This document shows, piece by piece, positions 16,743 through 26,418 of a DNA stretch of 64,000 bases (positions within the stretch are counted from its first letter, which is position 1; every line of letters starts with the position of its first letter). The stretch is taken from assembly GCF_003182155.1 (NCBI RefSeq), contig NZ_QGTG01000001.1:1732991-1796990 (forward strand), written 5' to 3'. The stretch comes from Chitinophaga sp. S165. GTDB lineage: Bacteria > Bacteroidota > Bacteroidia > Chitinophagales > Chitinophagaceae. The position numbers were made by a program, and so were the translations under genes. The notes under the pieces were generated by a model. It searched no databases. It was not told the DNA's origin and saw nothing but the letters and a program-made list of their open reading frames with translations.

Positions 16743-17363
16743 TTGTCATTGCCAGAATCTATTATTCATACACGCATAGCGGAAGAAGAGGAAAGAAATT
16801 TACTTCACAATGTTGCAGCAGGTGACTGGCAGGCCTTTACGCGCCTTTATGAGGCATATTCTCCACTGATCATACATTATTTGCAGGTATACCTACAGGA
16901 CAAGCATGACGTAGAGGAGATCGGTCAGGAGGTCTTCCTGAAAGTCTGGAAAAAAAGAGAACTACTTGTAACAGTACGTTCTTTTAAGAATTATGTATTC
17001 ATCATGGCCAGAAATGCCCTGAATGACTTTTTAAGGGCTCAACAGTCGCAGCAACAGAAGCAGGCGGGATATTCCAAAGATTATGTACAGCCGCATTACA
17101 GTGCCGACGACAAACTGATCACCGATCAATATGAATCCATTGCCAGGGCGGCGCTGGAAATGCTTCCGGAAAAGCAGCGCCGTATTTTCCTTTTACGAAC
17201 GCGGGACGAAATGACCATACAGGAAATTGCCGATGCTGTAGGCATGTCTGTAGGAGGTGTTCACAAATCACTACAGCAGGCAACTAACCACCTCAAAGAC
17301 TATCTCGCCAAAAACGGCATTAGTTTTACACTCCTTCTTCTGATACTGTTCTTTCAGCCCTAA
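16743..17363 (+). CDS. ECF-type RNA polymerase sigma-70 factor
   Basis: A sigma factor of about 206 residues starting at TTG 16743; no ATG occurs before the conserved domain, so TTG (or the second TTG at 16749) must be used. Region 2 is clear: AAGDWQAFTRLYEAYSPLII, then HDVEEIGQEVFLKVWKKREL with core-binding residues. Region 4 shows ALEMLPEKQRRIFLLRTRDE, then MTIQEIADAVGMSVGGVHKS. There is no region 3, as normal for ECF factors. The C-terminus adds a hydrophobic tail (GISFTLLLLILFFQP), often seen in Bacteroidota ECF factors paired with FecR and possibly touching the membrane. It is 67 bases upstream of the anti-sigma gene and works with the SusC STN domain behind it. Confidence 0.93.
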   Translation: MSLPESIIHTRIAEEEERNLLHNVAAGDWQAFTRLYEAYSPLIIHYLQVYLQDKHDVEEIGQEVFLKVWKKRELLVTVRSFKNYVFIMARNALNDFLRAQQSQQQKQAGYSKDYVQPHYSADDKLITDQYESIARAALEMLPEKQRRIFLLRTRDEMTIQEIADAVGMSVGGVHKSLQQATNHLKDYLAKNGISFTLLLLILFFQP

Positions 17364-17430
17364 AATTATTTTTTAGCTTTTTTTACTGTCCTGGTGAAAA
17401 TTCGGATTTAGTCACCGTCTTTATACGTAT

Positions 17431-18654
17431 ATGTCATATATGAATATATCCGAAGCCATCGCACATATTACAAAACTTGCGGAGGGACAAGCTGTTAGCA
17501 CGGAGCAGACAGCGCGTTTCCGGCAATGGTTCCTTGAGGAAGCGACCGAAGAGGAACTGGAGCAGCTGGCAGTTGCCCATGAATCTGTTTTGATGAGCGT
17601 TCAGGAGCCGGCATATAATAACAAAGAGATTGTCAGTAACATATATAGCCGGCTGACGGCCTACTACGAGGCTGAAACGACCGCCATGGAAGAGAGCAAC
17701 AGACAGGAGACCCTTATCAGGAAGGCAACGATACGTAATTACTGGTGGGCCGCAGCGGCTTCTTTGCTTTTAATTGGCGGTGGCGCGGTATGGTTACTGC
17801 GTCCGGCACAAAATTCAGGGGCCATCGTGCAAAATACGGATACCACACTGGCGCCGGGGGGGAACAAGGCTATCCTGACACTGGCGAACGGCCAGCAAAT
17901 CATATTGGACAACCAGGCTAACGGCAAGATTGCCGTTCCGGGTGGTGTGGATATTATAAAAGCAGATAGCGGTGCTATCGCTTACATAGGAACAGGGAAC
18001 AATGTACAATACCACACACTGTCCACTCCCCGGGGTGGACAGTTCCAACTCACATTACCTGATGGTTCACAGGTTTGGTTGAACTCGGCCTCATCCATAC
18101 GTTATCCGACGGCATTCACCGGAACCGAAAGAAAGGTGGAGATGACCGGAGAAGGATATTTTGAAATTGCCCCCGACGCCGCCAAGCCCTTTACCGTGAA
18201 AGCTGACAGACTTGATGTGCACGTATTGGGCACAGGATTTAACATCATGGCTTATGCCGACGAAAATGCCATCCGTACGACGTTGCTGAGCGGATCGGTA
18301 AAGGTGGAGGCAGGCGATGCAACAACGGTACTGACACCGGGCGTACAGGCAAGTCTGAGCCCAGAAGGAAAGACATTCAAAACCAGCAGACCGGACCTTG
18401 CGGAAGTGCTGGCCTGGAAGAACGGACAGTTCCGCTTCAACCGGACGGGTATTAAAAACATTATGCGGCAGGTGTCCCGCTGGTACAATGTAGAAGTAAG
18501 TTATGAGGGCAATGTGGACAATATTGAATTCCAGGGCATCTTATCCCGCAAGGTGACGGCGAAAGCCTTGCTGGAGACCCTGGAGGCCACAGGAGATGTA
18601 CATTTTGAAATACAGGGAGATCATATAAGCGTCATACCAGGCGCCAGAAAATAA
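17431..18654 (+). CDS. FecR-family anti-sigma factor with DUF4974 domain
   Basis: A 407-residue inner-membrane signal transducer. The N-terminal cytoplasmic part (residues 1-95) binds the sigma factor. One membrane helix is NYWWAAAASLLLIGGGAVWL (about 105-125). The periplasmic FecR domain (about 185-295) has TPRGGQFQLTLPDGSQVWLN and VEMTGEGYFEIAPDAAKPFT, then VLGTGFNIMAY. The C-terminal DUF4974 (about 325-400) has FRFNRTGIKNIMRQVSRWYN and ALLETLEATGDVHF. In this family, the N-terminal STN domain of a loaded outer-membrane receptor touches FecR, which releases the sigma factor and induces the receptor operon. The receptor gene follows after 256 bases containing a hairpin. Confidence 0.93.
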   Translation: MSYMNISEAIAHITKLAEGQAVSTEQTARFRQWFLEEATEEELEQLAVAHESVLMSVQEPAYNNKEIVSNIYSRLTAYYEAETTAMEESNRQETLIRKATIRNYWWAAAASLLLIGGGAVWLLRPAQNSGAIVQNTDTTLAPGGNKAILTLANGQQIILDNQANGKIAVPGGVDIIKADSGAIAYIGTGNNVQYHTLSTPRGGQFQLTLPDGSQVWLNSASSIRYPTAFTGTERKVEMTGEGYFEIAPDAAKPFTVKADRLDVHVLGTGFNIMAYADENAIRTTLLSGSVKVEAGDATTVLTPGVQASLSPEGKTFKTSRPDLAEVLAWKNGQFRFNRTGIKNIMRQVSRWYNVEVSYEGNVDNIEFQGILSRKVTAKALLETLEATGDVHFEIQGDHISVIPGARK

Positions 18655-18818
18655 TATGGGATAATACGATCAGGTATAGGGTACAAATCAGCATTCAAAC
18701 AAATGTTCTGACAGATCAATCAAACATCTAATTAACATCAACAACCAACCAACAGAGTATGTAGTAGAACAGTAACCAAAGAATCAGCAACAGCTTCGAG
18801 AGCGTCCTGAAAAAAGCG

Positions 18819-18843
18819 GGACCCCAACTGGAACTTGGGGTCC
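18819..18843 (+). terminator. Hairpin between the anti-sigma and SusC genes
   Basis: GGACCCCAA and TTGGGGTCC form a perfect 9-base stem around CTGGAAC. There is no T-run behind it, so it is probably a partial terminator or attenuator separating low-level regulator expression from high-level SusC/D expression. Confidence 0.5.
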
Positions 18844-18910
18844 TGCTATAAGGACTACTTCATTAATGTCTCTTACGTCATTTAATCAGTAAATCCCTAA
18901 ATGTACAAGT

Positions 18911-21900
18911 ATGAAGAATATTGTACCTGGCAAAGGTATGCCAATTCCTTTTTCTAAATTATTAATGATTATGAAATTAATCATTCCGCTTATCCTTGTT
19001 GCAGTACTCCATGTAAGTGGAGCTACCTACGGGCAGAAGGTGACGATAAGCAAAAAAAAGGCGGCACTGGTAGAGATCTTTAAAGCCATCAGTGAACAGA
19101 CAGGACGCGAATTCCTGGCCAATCCGGCTCTGTTGGAAAAGACCCAGCCGGTGGATATTAACGTAAAAGATAAAGAGATCAGCGAATTCCTGCCGGCATT
19201 ACTGGCAAAACAGGGGCTGACCTACTCTCTCCTTAACAATGTCATTGTCGTTACGAGGGACACTAAGTCCTTTTTTCCCGTGGCCCCGGTGGCTGTTACA
19301 CCCCCTGACCCTCCAAAGATCGTGAAGGGGTGGGTAATGGACCCTACAGGAATTACACTACCTGGAGCAACAGTAATGATAAAAGGCACCCACAAAGGGG
19401 TGAGCACTGATGCCAAAGGCTATTTCGAACTGAAAGTAGATGATGGTGTAGAGAATGTGGAACTGACGATCAGCTATACAGGTTATGCTGTAAAAACAAC
19501 CACTGTAAATCTTAGCCGTCCTGTAGTGATCTATATGAGACCATCCACCAGTGAACTGGACCAGGTACAGGTGATCGCATATGGTACTACTACCAAACGT
19601 TTCAATACAGGTAACGTATCGACAGTCACTGCGGCTGATATTGCTAAAAATCCCGTGAGTAACCCACTGCTGGCATTGTCAGGAAGGGTATCCGGGCTGG
19701 TGATCAATCAAACGACAGGTATGCCGGGAGGTGCTGTAAGTGTGCAATTGCGCGGACGTAATTCTATTGCAGCCGGTAATGACATTCTTTATATTATTGA
19801 CGGGGTGCCATTCAAAGGAGGCACATCAGGGACCATCAGCAGTGGACTTGTACAGGGCAATCTGCTTGACCTGGTAAACCCTGCGGATATTGAAAGTATA
19901 GATGTTCTGAAAGATGCTGATGCAACATCTATCTATGGTTCCCGTGGTGCGAATGGCGTAATCCTGATCACTACCAAAAAAGGAAAGCCCGGACGTACAC
20001 AAGTAAATTTGACCGCCTACACAGGATTCAGTAAGATCACCCGTATGCCGGAATATATGAACCTGCAACAATACCTTCAGATGCGCCATGAGGCGTTCAG
20101 CAATGACAATGCGAAACCAGGTTTTCTTGATTACGATCTGAACGGTAAATGGGATACCACCAAATATACCAACTGGCAGAAGCTGATAATGGGCGGGACT
20201 GCGCATACTTCCGATGTGCAGGGAAGCATAACAGGTGGTTCTGACAATATTCAATATCTCGTAGGCGGTGGCTATCACCGGGAAGATCCCGTAATGCCGA
20301 CAGATGGCGCTTTGAAGAAAGGATCAGCACATTTCAGCATTACCGGTACAAGTAACGATAGAAAATTGAGTGTGAGTGCTGGTGGTATTTATGTATCGAA
20401 CACGAACAACATTACGCCACTTGATCCAACATCTACGATCAGAGGCCTTGCGCCCAATGCACCGGATCCGTATAATCCGGACGGAACACTTAACTGGGAT
20501 AACGGATCATGGGACAATCCATTTGCTGCGCTGGCACAACCTTACAAGGGTCGCTCCAACCACCTGAATGGCAATGTTACCGTAGGTTACAAGGTTGTTA
20601 AAGGCATGGAAGTAAAAGTGGCAGCCGGCTATGAGAATGTAACGCAGAATGAATATGTAGGCAGCCCGGTTGCCCTGATCAATCCTTTCTCAGTATTCGC
20701 GAAGGTGTCTTCCGCCAGATATAGGACTGCTACCTACGGAGGCTGGAACATAGAACCTCAGATCACTTATAATTTCGGTCTTGGCAAAGGTCATTTTGAA
20801 ACATTGCTGGGAGCAACGTACAGACGTCAGCAGAATGAGAATCTGACACAAAGAGGCGTGGGGTATGCCAGTGATGCGCTACTTAGAAACCCACAGGCAG
20901 CTGCTACTATTACTGTTGAGGATTTTAGCGACAACATAAACAAATACACTGCAACCTTCGGCAGGATCAAATATAACTGGGACAATAAGTATATCCTCAC
21001 ACTGAACGGACGTCATGACGGTTCCAGCCGCTTTGGTCCTGACAGCAGGTTCCACTTCTTCTGGTCTGCGGGTGGTGCATGGATCTTTACCGAAGAAAAA
21101 GCTGTAAAAGACCTGGTGCCTTTCATGAGCTTTGGTAAACTAAGAGGCAGTTATGGTACAACCGGTAATGATAATGTAGGAGACTACGCCTTCCTTGATC
21201 TATATAAATCTCTAGGTTACAGCTATCAGGGCGACAAAGGTTTGCAACCAACGGCATTATTTAATGCAGACCTGGCCTGGGAAGCTACCCGTAAAATAGA
21301 AGGCGCCATTGACCTCGGTTTCCTTGATGACAGGATACTTGTTACGGCATCATACTATACAAATCGCAGTAACAACCAATTGCTGTCCTATCAGCTGTCG
21401 GCAGTAACTGGCTTTGGATCTATTCAACGTAACCTGCCAGCGGTGGTACAAAACACAGGATGGGAATTTGAATTACATACTACTAATATAAAACGTAAAA
21501 ACTTTGAATGGACCAGTTTCCTGAACATATCATTACCGCGTAATAAACTGCTGGAGTTTCCCGGACTTGATCCGAATGATCCGAATTTCATTATCGGCCA
21601 GCCTCTTGGTATTACAAGAGTGTACCAGTATGCAGGTGTAGACCCACAGCTGGGAACTTACCAGTTCATCAATAGTGAAGGTAAGAGTGTAGGAGCGCCT
21701 GACCAGAAAACAGCTTTTATCAGTCCTACGGTAAAGTATTACGGAGGCTTCCAGAACTCATTGAGTTATAAGGGTTGGTCACTCGACCTGCTGTTCCAGT
21801 TTGAGCAGCATGTTGTTAAAAATCCGCTGCTAAATGGCAACTTCGCACCTGGTTTCATAGGCAATCAGCTAATAAGTGTAGCGTTAGACCGCTGGCAGCA

Positions 21901-22216
21901 ACCAGGCGATGTGAAAGATATTCCCAAATACAGCCAAAACATTTTTGGCTACCTGCCATGGGCTTTATATGCAAGATCCAGCACGCTGGCTTATTCAGAT
22001 GTTTCTTTCTTACGGCTGAAGAATACTTCTATCTCGTATCAATTGCCATCAAAATGGCTGCAAAAGATGCATCTGCAGCAGGTAGCGTTATTTGCACAGG
22101 GACAGAACCTACTGACCTTCAGCAAAAAAGCATTCCGGGATTTTGATCCGGAGTCTGGTGGTCTTAACCTGAGCCCGATGAAGACGTTTACAGGTGGTAT
22201 TAAAGTAACCTTATAA
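18911..22216 (+). CDS. SusC/RagA TonB-linked outer membrane receptor with STN domain
   Basis: This 1101-residue TonB-dependent transporter starts with a 20-residue cytoplasmic extension and signal peptide (KLIIPLILVAVLHVSGATYG). Domains in order: an STN/secretin signalling domain (about residues 45-110, KAISEQTGREFLANPALL), a carboxypeptidase-regulatory-like beta domain (about 138-220, VKGWVMDPTGITLPGATVMI), a plug (about 228-345, with DILYIIDGVPFKGG and DATSIYGSRGANGVILITTK) and the barrel ending in F-P-type residues (SPMKTFTGGIKVTL). It imports a large substrate captured by the partner SusD, whose gene follows after 10 bases. The STN domain matches the adjacent FecR/sigma pair. The metalloprotease downstream hints at a peptide or protein substrate rather than a glycan. 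Confidence 0.95.
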   Translation: MKNIVPGKGMPIPFSKLLMIMKLIIPLILVAVLHVSGATYGQKVTISKKKAALVEIFKAISEQTGREFLANPALLEKTQPVDINVKDKEISEFLPALLAKQGLTYSLLNNVIVVTRDTKSFFPVAPVAVTPPDPPKIVKGWVMDPTGITLPGATVMIKGTHKGVSTDAKGYFELKVDDGVENVELTISYTGYAVKTTTVNLSRPVVIYMRPSTSELDQVQVIAYGTTTKRFNTGNVSTVTAADIAKNPVSNPLLALSGRVSGLVINQTTGMPGGAVSVQLRGRNSIAAGNDILYIIDGVPFKGGTSGTISSGLVQGNLLDLVNPADIESIDVLKDADATSIYGSRGANGVILITTKKGKPGRTQVNLTAYTGFSKITRMPEYMNLQQYLQMRHEAFSNDNAKPGFLDYDLNGKWDTTKYTNWQKLIMGGTAHTSDVQGSITGGSDNIQYLVGGGYHREDPVMPTDGALKKGSAHFSITGTSNDRKLSVSAGGIYVSNTNNITPLDPTSTIRGLAPNAPDPYNPDGTLNWDNGSWDNPFAALAQPYKGRSNHLNGNVTVGYKVVKGMEVKVAAGYENVTQNEYVGSPVALINPFSVFAKVSSARYRTATYGGWNIEPQITYNFGLGKGHFETLLGATYRRQQNENLTQRGVGYASDALLRNPQAAATITVEDFSDNINKYTATFGRIKYNWDNKYILTLNGRHDGSSRFGPDSRFHFFWSAGGAWIFTEEKAVKDLVPFMSFGKLRGSYGTTGNDNVGDYAFLDLYKSLGYSYQGDKGLQPTALFNADLAWEATRKIEGAIDLGFLDDRILVTASYYTNRSNNQLLSYQLSAVTGFGSIQRNLPAVVQNTGWEFELHTTNIKRKNFEWTSFLNISLPRNKLLEFPGLDPNDPNFIIGQPLGITRVYQYAGVDPQLGTYQFINSEGKSVGAPDQKTAFISPTVKYYGGFQNSLSYKGWSLDLLFQFEQHVVKNPLLNGNFAPGFIGNQLISVALDRWQQPGDVKDIPKYSQNIFGYLPWALYARSSTLAYSDVSFLRLKNTSISYQLPSKWLQKMHLQQVALFAQGQNLLTFSKKAFRDFDPESGGLNLSPMKTFTGGIKVTL

Positions 22217-22226
22217 AAGAGAAACA

Positions 22227-23669
22227 ATGACCTTACAATATAAATCATTACGTTACCTATATACTGGTTTTATGCTAATTGCATTCAGTACGGGCTGTGA
22301 CAAGGCAGTGGAGATAGACCCGCCGGCATCAAAGATCGTGAGCGAGGAAGCATTTGCCGGAAACTCATCTGCAACTTCTGTCATGACAGGACTATACAGT
22401 GGTATGGTCAAAGATGCAGGATTTGTAAGTGGCATCAACAGCATTAGTATGCTGGAAGGGATGGCTGCAGATGAGATCAAGAACTATCTACCCGCCGTGT
22501 TGGGCTCTTCCCTAGCTGAATTTTATACCAATACTTACAATGTAGGCAGTGGATACTTCTGGAACGAATTCTACCAACGTCTATATACCTGTAATGTCAC
22601 CATAGAAGGCGTTACTGCCTCTAAAGGACTGTCAGAACCTATCAGGCAGCAATTGCTTGGAGAAGCCAAATTTGTACGTGCGCTTATATATTTCTACGCG
22701 GTGAATACTTACGGTGATGTACCGCTGGCGCTGACAAGCGATTACAGGATCAACAATACATTATCACGCGCACCCAAAGAACAAGTGTATGCGCAGATCG
22801 TTGCTGACTTGAAAGATGCTCAATCAATGATGGGAGAAGCCTATTTTGCAGGTATTTCTCCTGGCTCTGCACAAAGAGCACGTCCGAATAAGCTGGCCGC
22901 AACCGCGCTGCTTGCACGCGTCTATCTATACCTGAAAGATTGGTCCAACGCAGAAGCACAAGCCACCGCTGTGATCAGTAATGCAGCTTACCAGCTGGAA
23001 CAAGATCTTAACAAAGCTTTCACTACAACTACTAAAGAAGCGATCTGGTATATGCTGACAGTTGATCCTATCAACTATGCGACCAATGACGCACAGGCAT
23101 TCATCCCGTCTACCAATCCGCCCGGCGTTACACCCAACACTCCGGGTGCACTCAGCGAATCCCTGGTAAATAGTTTCGAGCAGGGAGATAGCCGCCGGGA
23201 AAAATGGGTTGGCACGTATCTCGCCAATAATGGTACGACATATTATTATCCTTTTAAGTACCAAAAAAATCCGAGCGGTACACCCGAAGCACTGATGGTT
23301 TTACGTCTTTCAGAGCAATACCTGATACGTGCGGAGGCTAGAGCACAGCAAGACAATATTACTGGCCCCGGCAGCGCACAGGAAGATGTGGATGCCATCC
23401 GGGCAAAGGCACTGCTGACCGGCACAACAGCCACAGGTAAAGATGCTATGCTGGCAGCCATTGCGCAAGAACGAAAAATAGAATTGTTTAGTGAATGGGG
23501 ACACCGTTGGTTTGATCTTGTCCGTACAGGTAAGGTGGATGAGGTAATGAGCGTACTCACACCCCAGAAAGGCGGTGTGTGGGACCCAAATCACAAAATA
23601 CTGCCCATACCGTTTAGTGAAACACAGCTCAATCATAACATCAAACAAAATCCGGGTTATAGCAATTGA
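22227..23669 (+). CDS. RagB/SusD family outer membrane lipoprotein
   Basis: A 480-residue surface lipoprotein that forms the lid of the SusC channel and binds substrate. The signal ends in AFSTGC (Cys at about residue 24). SusD hallmarks are seen: SEEAFAGNSSATSVMTGLYS, the TPR-like QQLLGEAKFVRALIYFYAVN then TYGDVPL, and near the C-terminus the AQERKIELFSEWGHRWFDLV motif and IPFSETQLNHNIKQNPGY. Length is normal. It is translated ten bases after the SusC stop and is followed after 65 bases by the metalloprotease gene on the same strand, so the three likely form one operon. Confidence 0.95.
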   Translation: MTLQYKSLRYLYTGFMLIAFSTGCDKAVEIDPPASKIVSEEAFAGNSSATSVMTGLYSGMVKDAGFVSGINSISMLEGMAADEIKNYLPAVLGSSLAEFYTNTYNVGSGYFWNEFYQRLYTCNVTIEGVTASKGLSEPIRQQLLGEAKFVRALIYFYAVNTYGDVPLALTSDYRINNTLSRAPKEQVYAQIVADLKDAQSMMGEAYFAGISPGSAQRARPNKLAATALLARVYLYLKDWSNAEAQATAVISNAAYQLEQDLNKAFTTTTKEAIWYMLTVDPINYATNDAQAFIPSTNPPGVTPNTPGALSESLVNSFEQGDSRREKWVGTYLANNGTTYYYPFKYQKNPSGTPEALMVLRLSEQYLIRAEARAQQDNITGPGSAQEDVDAIRAKALLTGTTATGKDAMLAAIAQERKIELFSEWGHRWFDLVRTGKVDEVMSVLTPQKGGVWDPNHKILPIPFSETQLNHNIKQNPGYSN

Positions 23670-23734
23670 TGAAGACAACCTTTGCCATATCCATAGAGGT
23701 AACCATGCCATCATTTTAAATACTAAAGCTAACA

Positions 23735-26275
23735 ATGAAATCAGCAACGACAAACGTTTTGCTTGGAACCTTATGTGCTGCGGCGATGGCTTTACCAGCT
23801 ACCGCACAGAAACAACAAAAGGGAAAAGACACGACCGCTATAAAAAAAGATAGTCTCGCCGCAGCACTAGCTTTAACTAAATTTGGCCTTCCTGCGAAAC
23901 AGGAAGCACTGAAGCCATATAAAGAGATCATTCCGCCAGGTACAATTACGACCAACGGTCTGTTTAAAGTGCATAAGTCTAATGACAAGTATTTCTTTGA
24001 AATACCTGATTCATTGCTCGGGAGAGATATGCTGGTAGTAGGCAGAATATCGAAAGGGTCTTCGGAATTCCGTTTTTTTATGGGCTCTTACAGCGGTGAT
24101 CAGATCGGCGAAAAAGTGATCCGCTTTGAAAAAGGCAGTGGTAATAAGATCTTCCTGAAGACGATTTCATACAAAGAACGATCTGCAGATAGTTCTGCAA
24201 ACGGTTTGTACCGCTCCCTGCTGAACAACAATCTGCAATCCATACAGGCTGTATTTGGCATCAAAGCGATCAACGACAGCACTAAAGGAAATGTGATAGA
24301 GATCACTGATTATGTGAACAATGATAACTCTATCCTGTTCTTCGACCCGTCACTCAAAAACCTGATGGGTTTAGCGATGATGGCTCCTGACAGGTCTTAC
24401 ATTGAGGATATCCGTTCTTATCCGATGAATGTGGAAATAAAAACGGTACGCACCTACAATTCCAGACCAGCTCCTAATAGCGAGTCAAAGACCTACAGCT
24501 TTGAGCTGAACAGCTCTATTGTGCTGTTGCCCGCCGAACCAATGCAACCGCGTTTCTTTGACCCGCGGGTAGGATTCTTTGCTGATGAGTACATCAACTT
24601 TGATGCTAATTCACAGGGTGTAAAGAGTGAGAGCATGATCTGGAAATGGCGTATGGAACCCAGAGAAGAAGATCTGGAAAAATATAAACGCGGAGAACTG
24701 GTGACGCCTAAAAAGCCGATCGTCATTTATATAGATCCGCTGACGCCGAAGAAGTGGGTACCATACCTGATAGCTGGTATTAACGACTGGCAGGGCGCTT
24801 TTGAGACTGCAGGATTTAAAAATGCGATCATGGCGAAAGAAGCGCCGGCAGACGACAGTACCTGGAGCATTGAAGATGCCCGTCATTCTGTATTGGTATA
24901 CAAGCCATCCAATATCTCCAACGCAATGGGACCAAGTATCAAGGACCCGCGCAGCGGCGAGATACTGGAAACGCATATCAGCTGGTACCATAATGTGATG
25001 GACGTGTTATACAAATGGTATTTCATACAGGCAGGCGCGATAGACAAACGTGCACAGGCACCGCAGCTACCGGATTCATTGATGGGAGAACTGATCCGTT
25101 TTGTTTCTTCTCACGAAGTAGGTCATACGCTGGGATTACGTCATAACTGGGGAGCATCTTCTACCGTTCCGGTAGATAGCCTTCGCAGCAAACGCTGGGT
25201 AGAAGCACATGGCCATACGCCATCTATTATGGACTATGCACGTTTCAATTACGTTGCACAGCCGGAAGATAATATTGGTCCAAAAGGTATCTTCCCACGT
25301 ATCGGTGATTATGACAAATGGGCTATTGAATGGGGGTACAAACTTGTACCATCTGCTAACAGTGCAGCTGCAGAAACGCCGGTGCTGAACAAAAGGGTTA
25401 TCGATAAACTGGCATCCGGTAAACAATACTTTTTCGGTATTGAAAAAGTACCTAACGATGCAAAGACATATTATGATCCGAGGAATCAGCGTGAAGACTT
25501 AGGTGATGATGCGATGAAGGCCAGTATGTACGGTATTGCCAATCTGAAACGGATTGAGAAACACCTGATCGATTGGACACGTCAGCCGGATGAAGACTAT
25601 ACCAGGGCCGGTGAGATGTACATGGAGATCGTGAAGCAGTTTGATCTTTATGTAGGACATGTTGCATCGCAGGTAGGCGGTATACTGACCACACCAAAAA
25701 CTGTGGAGCAACAGGGACCTATATATGAATTCCCTACTAAGAGCAAACAACAAAGGGCTGTAGCATTCCTGAACGAGCAACTGTTTACGACACCGGCGTG
25801 GTTAGATGATAAACAATTATCGACGCTCACACCGACAGGTTTCTCAGCAGTAACGGCTGTCCAGAAGAAAGTGTTGTCTCAGTTGTTGTCGCCCGACTTG
25901 TTAGACAGGTTGTATGCACAGGAAGCGTTTGATGCATCCAAAGCTTATACTGCGTCACAGCTATTGCAGGACCTGAAGCTTGGCGTTTTCTCTGAATTAA
26001 GTACGCACAAAACAATTGATCCTTATCGCCGTATGCTGCAGCGTGTATATGCGGAGAGACTGAATTTCATGCTGACGCCAGCACCTGCCGGAACAATATC
26101 ATTCACTCCGACAACTAACAGGGATAGTGATGTTATGGCGCTGATCAGGGCACACGCGAAGGAATTGATGAACATAATTAAGGTAACTACACCACAGATG
26201 TCAGACGCCACATCCCGTAATCATCTGCAGGATCTTTACGAAAGATTGGATAATGGGCTGCATCCTAAGAAGTAG
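23735..26275 (+). CDS. Exported zinc-dependent metalloprotease (DUF5117/DUF5118 type)
   Basis: An 846-residue gluzincin/metzincin-like protease. A signal peptide (LLGTLCAAAMALPATA after MKSATTNV) is followed by a propeptide-like DUF5118 segment, a DUF5117 beta-rich domain and a catalytic domain. The latter contains the zinc motif HEVGHTLGLRHNW near residue 460: two His and a catalytic Glu, with a third ligand probably later. Members hydrolyse unknown peptides and recur in SusC/SusD loci of Chitinophaga-like bacteria. The position directly behind SusC/SusD suggests that it cuts the imported or surface-captured polypeptide, and that this is a protein-utilisation locus. Length and domain order appear intact. 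A strong terminator lies 60 bases past the stop. Confidence 0.92.
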   Translation: MKSATTNVLLGTLCAAAMALPATAQKQQKGKDTTAIKKDSLAAALALTKFGLPAKQEALKPYKEIIPPGTITTNGLFKVHKSNDKYFFEIPDSLLGRDMLVVGRISKGSSEFRFFMGSYSGDQIGEKVIRFEKGSGNKIFLKTISYKERSADSSANGLYRSLLNNNLQSIQAVFGIKAINDSTKGNVIEITDYVNNDNSILFFDPSLKNLMGLAMMAPDRSYIEDIRSYPMNVEIKTVRTYNSRPAPNSESKTYSFELNSSIVLLPAEPMQPRFFDPRVGFFADEYINFDANSQGVKSESMIWKWRMEPREEDLEKYKRGELVTPKKPIVIYIDPLTPKKWVPYLIAGINDWQGAFETAGFKNAIMAKEAPADDSTWSIEDARHSVLVYKPSNISNAMGPSIKDPRSGEILETHISWYHNVMDVLYKWYFIQAGAIDKRAQAPQLPDSLMGELIRFVSSHEVGHTLGLRHNWGASSTVPVDSLRSKRWVEAHGHTPSIMDYARFNYVAQPEDNIGPKGIFPRIGDYDKWAIEWGYKLVPSANSAAAETPVLNKRVIDKLASGKQYFFGIEKVPNDAKTYYDPRNQREDLGDDAMKASMYGIANLKRIEKHLIDWTRQPDEDYTRAGEMYMEIVKQFDLYVGHVASQVGGILTTPKTVEQQGPIYEFPTKSKQQRAVAFLNEQLFTTPAWLDDKQLSTLTPTGFSAVTAVQKKVLSQLLSPDLLDRLYAQEAFDASKAYTASQLLQDLKLGVFSELSTHKTIDPYRRMLQRVYAERLNFMLTPAPAGTISFTPTTNRDSDVMALIRAHAKELMNIIKVTTPQMSDATSRNHLQDLYERLDNGLHPKK

Positions 26276-26334
26276 TTATCTAAAAGTAATCTTATGTGGT
26301 AAAGAGCACATGAGCTCTATTAGGTGTAAACAAC

Positions 26335-26362
26335 AAACGTGCGATATCTATCGCACGTTTTT
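26335..26362 (+). terminator. Terminator of the SusCD/protease operon
   Basis: AAACGTGCGATA (26335-26346) and TATCGCACGTTT (26349-26360) form a perfect 12-base stem with a T-rich end (TTTTTCTG). It lies 60 bases after the protease stop. Confidence 0.85.
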
Positions 26363-26384
26363 CTGTAAGTTGAAAAGGTTTAAC

Positions 26385-26410
26385 AACCGGCACCGGTCGT
26401 GGTGCCGGTT
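26385..26410 (-). terminator. Terminator of the dehydrogenase gene
   Basis: AACCGGCACC and GGTGCCGGTT form a perfect 10-base stem around GGTCGT, 9 bases after the minus-strand stop at 26419. On the minus strand it is followed by a moderately T-rich stretch. Confidence 0.65.
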
Positions 26411-26418
26411 AATTATTT

